6,238 bases of DNA, from assembly GCA_009392775.1 (NCBI GenBank), contig VFFT01000126.1, positions 1 to 6,238 on the forward strand, in the 5' to 3' direction. Shown one piece after another: positions 1 through 5,093 of this stretch (position 1 is its first letter; every line of letters begins with the position of its first letter). A program made the translations under genes and the position numbers. The stretch comes from SAR202 cluster bacterium. Lineage in GTDB: Bacteria; Chloroflexota; Dehalococcoidia; UBA3495. The notes below the pieces were generated by a model. That model saw nothing but the letters and a program-made list of their open reading frames with translations. It ran no database searches and had not been told where the DNA came from.

Positions 1-261
1 TCCTATTCCTCTATACTACCAGATGCATTATCAAGAGCTCCCGAAACTACAACGATAACTCTAGGTCATAACGAACCTCTTCAACTTAGAATATTCATAG
101 ATAGAAGCGTTGTTGAAGTTTTTGTGAATGACAAAGCTTGTGCCGCTGTAAGAGTGTATCCAGGATTGTCTGATAGCACTGGAGTTTCCATACGTGCTCA
201 GGGTTCCGAAGCAAGACTACTTTCATTAGATGCCTGGAATATGAAAAACATATACGAATAG
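1..261 (+). CDS. Glycoside hydrolase family 32 (beta-fructosidase/invertase-like), C-terminal fragment
   Basis: An open frame runs from base 1 to a TAG at 259-261 and encodes the last 86 residues of a protein whose start lies outside the window. The segment LRIFIDRSVVEVFVND, followed by a VRVYPG stretch, is the hallmark of the C-terminal beta-sandwich of GH32 enzymes, which hydrolyse beta-fructosidic bonds in sucrose, inulin or levan. The catalytic five-bladed propeller (with its NDPNG and EC motifs) would lie upstream and cannot be seen, so substrate and activity cannot be judged. The frame is intact up to a natural-looking end (AWNMKNIYE), so the gene appears cut by the window edge and not broken. 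No clear terminator follows it. Confidence 0.85.
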   Translation, partial: SYSSILPDALSRAPETTTITLGHNEPLQLRIFIDRSVVEVFVNDKACAAVRVYPGLSDSTGVSIRAQGSEARLLSLDAWNMKNIYE

Positions 262-388
262 AGGAATAGGCGTAATAATATCACTACACAGATTTACTGC
301 ATACTACACACTTTTTCCATACAGACACTGTGGGATATTGTGAAACATAGAGGTTCAATATCGTGACTATAAATGCTAGAATTGGAAT

Positions 389-464
389 GTGTAGGTATAT
401 CTAGCAACAATGAAGCACTTTATTTACACACAAGGAATCTGGGGTTCGAGCCCTCAACAACCCT
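389..464 (+). pseudogene. tRNA-like element, possibly a decayed tRNA-Val(TAC)
   Basis: This lies in the 251-base gene-free gap between the GH32 end and the phosphoribosyltransferase. A perfect tRNA-like T-arm is present: stem TGGGG (440-444), loop TTCGAGC (445-451), stem CCTCA (452-456), with one G-U pair. Counting back with standard tRNA spacing gives a 5-base variable region (435-439), an anticodon loop TTTACAC (423-429, anticodon TAC) and a total of exactly 76 bases. The anticodon stem keeps only three of five pairs, the D-arm is poor, and the acceptor strands (389-395 with 457-463) pair badly. An alternative perfect 7-bp pairing joins 389-395 (GTGTAGG) to 462-468 (CCTACAC), but leaves five extra bases after the T-arm. 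It is most likely a tRNA remnant, or a coincidence around a T-arm-like hairpin. The rest of the gap shows nothing clear. Confidence 0.3.
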
Positions 465-512
465 ACACTAAATCAAGAACAAAGAACTTTAAAGATCAGG
501 TGATAAGACTAC

Positions 513-1067
513 GTGTACAATCTAAATCTTACTATTAGTGAATCCCAGATTCGCAAATGTGTTGAGCGCTTAGCCCGATTGATCCAAGCCGACTATAAAG
601 GGGAACCTCTCCTCGTAGTAGGAGCCTTGAACGGATCATTCGTCTTCCTGGCTGACTTAATCCGCCATCTGCATTTGCCAATTCAAGTAGATTTCATTAA
701 GGTGTCGAGCTATGATGCAGCTTTAAAATCATCTGGTGATGTTCGCCTCCATCATGGAGTTCGTACTCCTGTAGCTCAGAAGAATATATTGGTCGTAGAG
801 GATATCGTAGACACAGGCTTTACCGCCGATTTTATACGAAAGTATTTCGAGAACGAAGGTGCTGCCAGTGTGAGAATATGCACCCTCTTAGACAAGCCTT
901 CCCGTAGACTTACTTCTGTCACTGCGGAATATGTAGGATTTGAGGTGCCAGACCAATTCCTTGTAGGATATGGGTTGGACTACAATCAGGAATATCGGGA
1001 ATTACCAGACATCTATGCACTTGAGGGTGTTGTGGACTCAGGTGGACGATCAACAGAAAATATTTAG
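513..1067 (+). CDS. hpt: Hypoxanthine phosphoribosyltransferase
   Basis: This 184-residue cytoplasmic enzyme would join hypoxanthine (and probably guanine) to PRPP to give IMP/GMP in purine salvage. Length and order of motifs fit bacterial Hpt. Loop I is ALNGSFVFLADL (residues 38-49), and the flexible loop is SSYDAALKSSG (65-75). The PRPP-binding signature ILVVEDIVDTGFT (92-104) carries the acidic pair E96/D97 and the proposed general base D100. TLLDKP (124-129) supplies the purine-contacting K128, and VGYGLDYNQEYR (151-162) contains the Mg-binding D156 and R162. Loop I has Asn40 where many homologues have Lys or Arg, a substitution I believe also occurs in other bacteria. The start is GTG: an in-frame TAA at 504-506 rules out anything longer, and a weak CAGG lies 12 bases upstream. 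The last dozen residues extend past the usual end. The purine permease downstream supports a salvage role. Confidence 0.93.
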   Translation: MYNLNLTISESQIRKCVERLARLIQADYKGEPLLVVGALNGSFVFLADLIRHLHLPIQVDFIKVSSYDAALKSSGDVRLHHGVRTPVAQKNILVVEDIVDTGFTADFIRKYFENEGAASVRICTLLDKPSRRLTSVTAEYVGFEVPDQFLVGYGLDYNQEYRELPDIYALEGVVDSGGRSTENI

Positions 1068-1134
1068 TAACCTTCTAATCTATTCTCAAACATTGAATAC
1101 GCATTTCGAAAATATCTAGATTATCGTTAATATA

Positions 1135-1163
1135 TTGTTGCTAAAAAGCATGTTACATACTAT
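1135..1163 (+). promoter_or_regulatory. Weak candidate promoter for the purine permease
   Basis: TTGTTG (1135-1140), 17 bases, then TACTAT (1158-1163) is a passable sigma70-like pair. A second weak pair, TTGATT (1163-1168) with TATGTT (1185-1190), overlaps it. Neither is near consensus. The 167-base gap after the hpt stop leaves room for an independent promoter, but read-through from hpt is equally possible, because no terminator is visible between the genes. Confidence 0.25.
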
Positions 1164-1187
1164 TGATTAGATTTAGAAATGTGGTAT

Positions 1188-1210
1188 GTTTTGTTGGAAC
1201 CTAACAAAAT
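1188..1210 (+). promoter_or_regulatory. Leader hairpin upstream of the permease Shine-Dalgarno site
   Basis: TTTTGTT (1189-1195) and AACAAAA (1203-1209) form a perfect 7-bp inverted repeat around GGAACCT, extended by a G-U pair at 1188/1210. It ends 12 bases before the Shine-Dalgarno site. It is AT-rich and not followed by a T-run, so it does not look like a terminator. It could be an operator or a translational leader hairpin. It does not match the three-helix junction of purine riboswitches. Confidence 0.3.
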
Positions 1211-1222
1211 TGGGTGAATCGT

Positions 1223-1229
1223 AAGGAGG
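1223..1229 (+). promoter_or_regulatory. Ribosome binding site that fixes the permease start at 1235
   Basis: AAGGAGG is a full-consensus Shine-Dalgarno site. It lies five bases before ATG 1235 and two before ATG 1232. The in-frame GTG at 1214 would place this site inside the coding region, so the longer reading is unlikely. ATG 1235 has the best spacing and gives the family-typical N-terminus MLETLFRLNKAGTSVRTE. Confidence 0.85.
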
Positions 1230-1234
1230 AAATG

Positions 1235-2533
1235 ATGTTAGAAACTCTTTTTCGCTTGAACAAGGCTGGCACATCCGTACGGACCGAGCTTCTCGCTGGG
1301 CTGGCGACCTTTCTTACCATGGCTTATATCACTATTGTCAATCCTATCACTCTTAGTACTGAGGGCACAGGAATGGCATTTGGTGCTGTATTTACCGCTA
1401 CAATAATCGCTGCCGTGGTTGGTACACTGATCATGGGTTTCTGGGCGAATTGGCCAGTGGCGTTGGCCCCAGGAATGGGTCTTAACGCTTACTTTACCTA
1501 TACTGTCATTCTTACTGATGGTTACAGTTACCAGCAGGCTCTAACAGCTGTACTTGTAGCTGGTGTTGTTTTCGTTATACTGTCGGTTACCCCAGCGCGC
1601 AAATACATTATCAACTCGATACCGAAGAGCATGAAGTTAGGTATCGGCGCTGGTATCGGTCTATTCCTGGCGATTATCGGATTGCAAAATGCAGGTGTGA
1701 TAGTTGACAATCCTGCAACATTGGTGGGACTCGGCGATGTTGCCTCCTGGCCAGTTTTGCTGGCTGGTCTTGGTTTCATTATCATGGCCGTATTAGACAA
1801 CCGTAGAATACCAGGATCGATCATCATCGGAATTCTTGCCGTTTCAGTTATCGCATGGATAACCGGCGCAGGCGACGCATCGTTGAGTGGTATAGCTGGC
1901 TCTGTGCCAAATCCAGAGCATGCCTTTCAACTGGATTTCTCTGTGCTGGCAACCGCGGGCTTTATCGGGATAGCCTTCGCATTCTTGTTCGTGGACTTTC
2001 TTGATACGGCCGGGACACTAACTTCCGTTGCTAATCTCACAGGCAGGGTCAGTGACGATGGCGAAGTTGAAGATATTGACCGGGCATTAGTTGCTGACTC
2101 AACAGCAACAGTTGTTGGAGCACTGGCGGGAACATCCAACACTACTTCATACATAGAAAGTGGAGCCGGAATCAAGGAGGGTGGTCGCACTGGTTTGACA
2201 GCTGTAACCGTAGCAGTGCTATTCGGAGCATGTCTTTTCTTTGCTCCATTGGCACAGTCAGTACCGGCCTTCGCAACCGCTCCTGCTTTGGTTTTCATTG
2301 CCACGTATTTCGTGCGCAATATTAAAGATATAGATTGGGATGACGTATCAGAATATGCACCTGCGGTTCTTGCTGCAATAGTCATGCCGCTGACATATTC
2401 CATTGCCTATGGCATAGCTATCGGCTTTATCGCTTATGTCCTCACCAAGGGGTTGAGCGGTAGAATAGATGCCCTGAATATTGGATCCGTGGGTATCGCG
2501 ATTGTATCAGTTCTGTTTTTCGTACTTAGATAA
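1235..2533 (+). CDS. NCS2 family adenine/guanine/hypoxanthine permease (AzgA type)
   Basis: This 432-residue polytopic inner-membrane protein probably imports purine bases by proton symport. The start RTELLAGLATFLTMAYITIVNP (residues 16-37) is diagnostic of the AzgA branch of NCS2 (COG2252-like). Twelve or more hydrophobic segments are apparent, consistent with the 14-helix fold. Two substrate-site motifs are present: FVDFLDTAGTLTSVA near 252-266, whose D254 and D257 lie in the region of essential acidic residues of fungal AzgA, and GTSNTTSYIESGAGIKEGGRTGLTAV near 299-324, with E308. Length and motifs suggest a functional protein. The neighbouring hpt suggests hypoxanthine/guanine uptake followed by phosphoribosylation, but substrate choice among adenine, guanine and hypoxanthine cannot be read from the sequence. 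A strong terminator follows the stop. Confidence 0.92.
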   Translation: MLETLFRLNKAGTSVRTELLAGLATFLTMAYITIVNPITLSTEGTGMAFGAVFTATIIAAVVGTLIMGFWANWPVALAPGMGLNAYFTYTVILTDGYSYQQALTAVLVAGVVFVILSVTPARKYIINSIPKSMKLGIGAGIGLFLAIIGLQNAGVIVDNPATLVGLGDVASWPVLLAGLGFIIMAVLDNRRIPGSIIIGILAVSVIAWITGAGDASLSGIAGSVPNPEHAFQLDFSVLATAGFIGIAFAFLFVDFLDTAGTLTSVANLTGRVSDDGEVEDIDRALVADSTATVVGALAGTSNTTSYIESGAGIKEGGRTGLTAVTVAVLFGACLFFAPLAQSVPAFATAPALVFIATYFVRNIKDIDWDDVSEYAPAVLAAIVMPLTYSIAYGIAIGFIAYVLTKGLSGRIDALNIGSVGIAIVSVLFFVLR

Positions 2534-2543
2534 TTGCAATTCT

Positions 2544-2581
2544 AAGGGCCAGGTTGGATTATACATCGGCCTGGCCCTTTT
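2544..2581 (+). terminator. Rho-independent terminator after the purine permease
   Basis: AAGGGCCAGG (2544-2553) pairs perfectly with CCTGGCCCTT (2570-2579). The helix can be extended inward by several pairs, including G-U pairs, and the 3' arm runs into TTTT (2578-2581). It begins 11 bases after the TAA and closes the purine-salvage unit. Confidence 0.9.
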
Positions 2582-2867
2582 AACCTTTTCGTCGCCATCT
2601 GAGCGCCTGACATACTTCAGGCACCAAAGAAGTCGCCCATCTTGTGTCTAATGGGTTGTTTGAGACACTACTATAACCAACACGAAACACATCAATAACA
2701 GTATTTGTTCGTATTTAACTATTCAGGCATGGATATTTACGGTATGCTACAGTACGCTGTTGCATGAGGCTTACGGTTTTGTGGTCAGATATTAGACCAA
2801 ACCCCATCGCCGATCACGTTTATCAGAAAAATAAAATGAGAACTTTAGGTATTAGGAGGCATAACAC
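2582..2867. other. Non-coding spacer before the Cys-rich lipoprotein gene
   Basis: These 286 bases contain no convincing ORF on either strand. Visible structure is minor: GCCTGA/TCAGGC (2605-2610 with 2617-2622), GTGTCT/AGACAC (2644-2649 with 2663-2668) and TGGTC/GACCA (2782-2786 with 2795-2799). None has a T-run. The TATGCT at 2743-2748 could be a -10 box, but no good -35 precedes it. The promoter of the downstream lipoprotein should be here, but I cannot place it. Confidence 0.5.
2853..2859 (+). promoter_or_regulatory. Ribosome binding site of the Cys-rich lipoprotein gene
   Basis: TAGGAGG lies eight bases before ATG 2868, and the protein then begins directly with a short lipoprotein signal peptide. 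This supports that start. Confidence 0.8.
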
Positions 2868-4355
2868 ATGCTAAACAAAAATATTCGGATCCTGCTTGTG
2901 GGCATGATGTTTATTTTGATCACCGCCAGTTGTGGTGGGGGTTCTGAGCCACCTGCTGCAACTAAAGAAGTTTCCAATGCGGCAAGTTCCGTAGTTACAG
3001 ATACTAAAGCCGATACACCAACCGCGTTACCACAACCCACATCCAATCCAATTGCTGAATCTACCACAGCACCTGAATCAACATCAGAACCTACAAAAAC
3101 TGTTTCTCAGGAAGATACGGGAGAAAAACAGAATGAAAACACTGCCTTATCTGATGATAACAAAACCACTGATGATGACAAAACCACTGATGATGAATCT
3201 TGCTTAACAGATGCTGATGCCAAAACAGGTTTTTGCGTAGACGGTAAATCAGTTACTCCAAGTCCCAGTTCTGGATTTGATCAAGATAAATGCCAAAACG
3301 CATCCGGTGACTTATTACAACAATGCATGGATGAAGCCGAACAGATGATCAAAGAAAATCCAGCTCTGTGTGACACTGCAACCGGAATGATGGCATATAT
3401 GTGTAACATGTCTCCCAAATCTTCAGATGGGATGACTGAGCCTGAGAATGGACACCAAAATCCATGCGCTTCTCTGCCAGCTGGTGACAAAGAGAGATGC
3501 GAGGAATCGTTCAAGGCTAATCCTTATGCCAAGCCTACCGAAGACCCCAATAATACCGGCAGGGCTGACCCTGATGCTAGGCTGGCAACTGATGAAGTAG
3601 ACTACTCGAATGTATACGTTGAAAGCTTTGACCCTAACAATCTACCCAAAATAGCAAAATCGAATTTTACGGAATTAGATAAATTTTCAAGAATGTCAAA
3701 AATTAGATCGGGAGTTGGCCACGACTTCTCCTACAATACCCCCGAATATGACCAGACGCGCTCAAATTGCAAAAGCATGAAACATTACTTCATGCCAGCT
3801 GGAGTGCCTAAAGAAAATGCAGCATATGCTCATACACCCCATACTTTCCAGTGGATGTCTATAAAATTCTTTTCCCCTGTAGACGGTAGGATAGTGGGTG
3901 TATACCATACTGAAACTGAGTATGGGCCAGAAGCTAATTTCACGGTCGCGTCTACTGAACACCCTGGTTACTTCTTCATGTTTTTCCACGTCGCAATGCA
4001 CCCTGATTTGAAAGAAGGATCAGTGGTTCAGGCAGGACAACAAGTTGGGACACTCGGATCAGAAGAAGCATGGGGTGAAATAGCAGTATCAGCAAAAATA
4101 GGACCTAATGATCACCGCTTAGTCTCTTTTCTCCAAGTGGCAACCGATGATGTGCTACAAGAGTACACAGCCAGGGGTGTTGGATCTTCTTCAGACGTGA
4201 TTGTAACCAAGGAACAAAGAGACTCTAATCCACTAGCGTGTGACAATTCAGAAGCAGGCTGGTTTATTGGTACCAGCAGAGCTGGAGCAGAAGACGTGGG
4301 ATTCGTTACTTGGGTTTTTGAGAGCAAAGACAACTGGTTCTTCTTCGATGAGTAA
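2868..4355 (+). CDS. Secreted lipoprotein with four C-x10-C modules and a degenerate M23/LytM-like domain
   Basis: This is a 495-residue predicted lipoprotein. The signal peptide (1-21) ends in ITAS-C22, a good lipobox, followed by GGG. Residues about 25-110 are a Ser/Thr/Pro/Asp/Glu-rich linker with a short tandem repeat. Residues 112-211 hold eight cysteines in four pairs of identical spacing: 112/123, 142/153, 168/179 and 200/211. The C-terminal half contains CKSMKHYF (301-308), SPVDGRIVG (336-344), FFHVAMH (372-378) and GSVVQAGQQVGTLGS (384-398). That order resembles the beta-sheet core of M23 endopeptidases, but WGEIAVSAK stands where the zinc-binding HxH strand should be, so peptidase activity is unlikely. 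C301 and C458 are unpaired by the modules and might bond. It probably acts on the cell surface; its function is unknown. It appears to be a single-gene unit with its own Shine-Dalgarno site and terminator. Confidence 0.8.
   Translation: MLNKNIRILLVGMMFILITASCGGGSEPPAATKEVSNAASSVVTDTKADTPTALPQPTSNPIAESTTAPESTSEPTKTVSQEDTGEKQNENTALSDDNKTTDDDKTTDDESCLTDADAKTGFCVDGKSVTPSPSSGFDQDKCQNASGDLLQQCMDEAEQMIKENPALCDTATGMMAYMCNMSPKSSDGMTEPENGHQNPCASLPAGDKERCEESFKANPYAKPTEDPNNTGRADPDARLATDEVDYSNVYVESFDPNNLPKIAKSNFTELDKFSRMSKIRSGVGHDFSYNTPEYDQTRSNCKSMKHYFMPAGVPKENAAYAHTPHTFQWMSIKFFSPVDGRIVGVYHTETEYGPEANFTVASTEHPGYFFMFFHVAMHPDLKEGSVVQAGQQVGTLGSEEAWGEIAVSAKIGPNDHRLVSFLQVATDDVLQEYTARGVGSSSDVIVTKEQRDSNPLACDNSEAGWFIGTSRAGAEDVGFVTWVFESKDNWFFFDE
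3153..3197 (+). repeat. 18-bp tandem repeat in the lipoprotein linker
   Basis: About 2.5 copies of the unit GATGATGACAAAACCACT are present: 3153-3170 with one mismatch, 3171-3188, and a partial copy at 3189-3197. They encode DDNKTT/DDDKTT/DDE. The unit is a multiple of three, so copy-number change would lengthen or shorten the surface linker without shifting the frame. Confidence 0.8.
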
Positions 4356-4423
4356 ATAGTATTCAAAAGCGTTATACAATTTTAAGAATAACTACAACAG
4401 AGTCAGGACCTCACTTAATATAG

Positions 4424-4476
4424 TTCACGCCAAGCACAGGTCAGGGTACTAAACCTGTGCCGACGTGAATCTTTTA
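4424..4476 (+). terminator. Two-part terminator hairpin between convergent genes
   Basis: An outer stem TTCACG/CGTGAA (4424-4429 with 4464-4469) and an inner stem GCACAGGT/ACCTGTGC (4434-4441 with 4453-4460) stack with a small internal loop. TCTTTTA follows. It lies about 70 bases after the lipoprotein stop and 17 bases beyond the end of the minus-strand acidic gene. The T-run is on the + side, so it mainly ends the lipoprotein transcript. It could also end the opposing one, with a weaker U-tract. Confidence 0.75.
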
Positions 4477-4492
4477 TCCACAAACATACCAC

Positions 4493-4807
4493 CTAGATAG
4501 GATAGGCTTCATCTTCATCTTCATCTTCATCTTCATCTTCATCTTCATCCTCATCTTCCTCAGCTTTATCTACCAGTTCCTTAAGCTCTTTAACATGCTG
4601 TGTTATACGAGCTTCTCTTTCTTCCGGAGTCCTGTTCAGTTCTTCTTGAGTGGGTGGTCTTGGTACGAAGATCGCACCTATAGTGGTAGACCTTTTCCTG
4701 AAAACCTTGTCATTTTCATCTCTCAACACGTGTCCTAGGCCAGATTCTTCGAGCTTCTTGCGCAACGTATCTCTAAATCTCTTAATTGTCCATACTTCTT
4801 CTGCCAT
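4493..4807 (-). CDS. Small unrecognised protein with a poly(Asp-Glu) tail, downstream of a SAM-clan riboswitch
   Basis: This is a 104-residue protein that I do not recognise. No signal peptide or membrane segment is visible, so it is probably cytoplasmic. Residues 1-50 are basic and mixed (TIKRFRDTLRKKLEESGLGHVLRDENDKVFRKRS). A Pro-rich turn (VPRPPTQEEL) follows, then a probable amphipathic helix (about 60-82), then eighteen consecutive acidic residues (83-100) and AYPI. The strongly bipolar charge would suit a protein that binds nucleic acid or a basic partner, but this is speculation. The start is ATG at 4807, with AAAGAGG (4814-4820) six bases upstream. The gene begins 38 bases after the terminator of the upstream riboswitch and faces no other gene in its unit. 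It is probably real: the start signals are good, the composition is non-random and the leader looks regulated. Confidence 0.75.
   Translation of the reverse strand: MAEEVWTIKRFRDTLRKKLEESGLGHVLRDENDKVFRKRSTTIGAIFVPRPPTQEELNRTPEEREARITQHVKELKELVDKAEEDEDEDEDEDEDEDEDEAYPI
4507..4554 (-). repeat. Hexanucleotide microsatellite coding for the Asp-Glu tail
   Basis: Seven perfect copies of CTTCAT (+ strand) run from 4507 to 4548, and one imperfect copy (CCTCAT) follows at 4549-4554. On the coding strand each unit reads GATGAA or GATGAG, giving Asp-Glu. Slippage would change tail length in two-residue steps with no frameshift. Confidence 0.95.
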
Positions 4808-4845
4808 GCTTAACCTCTTTCTACATCTCGAGGTAGACAGGCAAT

Positions 4846-4874
4846 AAAAAAAGCCCTCTGGTGTACAGAGAGCC
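4846..4874 (-). terminator. Rho-independent terminator (probable riboswitch attenuator)
   Basis: On the minus strand GGCTCTCTG (4874-4866) pairs with CAGAGGGCT (4860-4852) in nine pairs, two of them G-U, around a five-base loop. The stem is followed by seven T (4852-4846). It lies 11 bases after the last aptamer hairpin and 38 bases before the ATG of the acidic protein, the usual place for a transcriptional expression platform. GTACAG (4879-4874) and CTGTAC (4868-4863) form a competing hairpin that would block this stem. Confidence 0.85.
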
Positions 4875-4885
4875 TGTACCCATTT

Positions 4886-4983
4886 GTTCCTTAGAACCTC
4901 ATCGTTTCCTCAGTAGCACCTTCAAAGGTAAGGTTGCTGTATAGGGTCTTAGACCTGAGAGTCTCGCCTATCACTCGAGATGA
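4886..4983 (-). promoter_or_regulatory. SAM-clan riboswitch aptamer (SAM-I or SAM-I/IV type)
   Basis: Read on the minus strand, all core elements of the SAM clan occur in order. P1 is TCATC/GATGA (4983-4979 with 4903-4899). CGAGTG follows, then P2 ATAGG/CCTAT (4971-4967 with 4945-4941). Above P2 lie GA and AAGA strands able to form the tandem G-A pairs of a kink-turn, then P2b AGAC/GTCT (4964-4961, 4954-4951). The P2 loop CTCAG (4959-4955) can form the pseudoknot with CTGAG (4913-4909) just after P3. P3 carries the SAM-pocket signature CAGCAACC ... AAGGTGCTA (4939-4932, 4922-4914). A further hairpin GTTC-TAAG-GAAC (4897-4886) follows P1, and its AAGG can pair with CCTT in the P3 loop. That second pseudoknot is typical of SAM-IV and SAM-I/IV, not SAM-I. 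The short P1 is the weakest part. SAM binding would be expected to favour termination downstream. Confidence 0.8.
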
Positions 4984-5001
4984 TATTAAATTGTGCTTAG
5001 T

Positions 5002-5030
5002 ATTATAGCATAAGCGACGAATTTCGTCAA
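5002..5030 (-). promoter_or_regulatory. Sigma70-type promoter of the riboswitch unit
   Basis: On the minus strand TTGACG (5030-5025), a 17-base spacer and a perfect TATAAT (5007-5002) match consensus in 11 of 12 positions. Transcription would begin near 4995, about 12 bases before the aptamer P1, and run to the terminator at 4846 (about 150 nt) or on into the acidic-protein gene. This is the best promoter in the window. Confidence 0.85.
5016..5028 (-). promoter_or_regulatory. Palindrome overlapping the -35 box, possible operator
   Basis: GACGAA and TTCGTC form a perfect 6-bp inverted repeat with a single central base. It covers the last four bases of the -35 hexamer and half of the spacer. 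A symmetric site here is well placed for a repressor, but no family is identified and chance is possible. Confidence 0.35.
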
Positions 5031-5093
5031 ATTGATTAATACACAGGTTCTGCATCCAATGGCGTCTTTACCGAACATACTGTCAATAACAAA

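Noticed and set aside
2..270. Nine-base inverted repeat, CCTATTCCT (2-10) and AGGAATAGG (262-270), flanking the GH32 fragment
   Set aside because: The first copy is inside the coding sequence of a conserved domain, no transposase is near, and a 9-bp match over 260 bases is weak. It is likely chance.
1068..1234. Possible purine or PreQ1 riboswitch before the purine permease
   Set aside because: The conserved junction and loop sequences of purine riboswitches are absent; only a simple AT-rich hairpin is present.
1528..2403. Long open frames on the minus strand opposite the permease
   Set aside because: They are antisense to a well-conserved membrane protein, have no ribosome binding sites, and their low-complexity translations mirror the permease codons.
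2605..2622. GCCTGA/TCAGGC hairpin as a second terminator after the permease
   Set aside because: The stem is only six pairs with no T-run, and a strong terminator already lies just upstream.
4507..4554. CRISPR-like or regulatory direct repeats
   Set aside because: The units are six bases with no spacers and lie in frame within a coding region; this is a simple microsatellite.
4650..4847. A + strand open frame of 65 codons over the acidic gene and attenuator
   Set aside because: It overlaps the better supported minus-strand gene and terminator, lacks a Shine-Dalgarno site, and its residues reflect the opposite strand.
5065..5086. TTGACA (minus strand, 5086-5081) as a second promoter near the kelch gene end
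   Set aside because: No -10-like hexamer occurs at 16-18 bases spacing; the sequence there is GC-containing (GCCATT).
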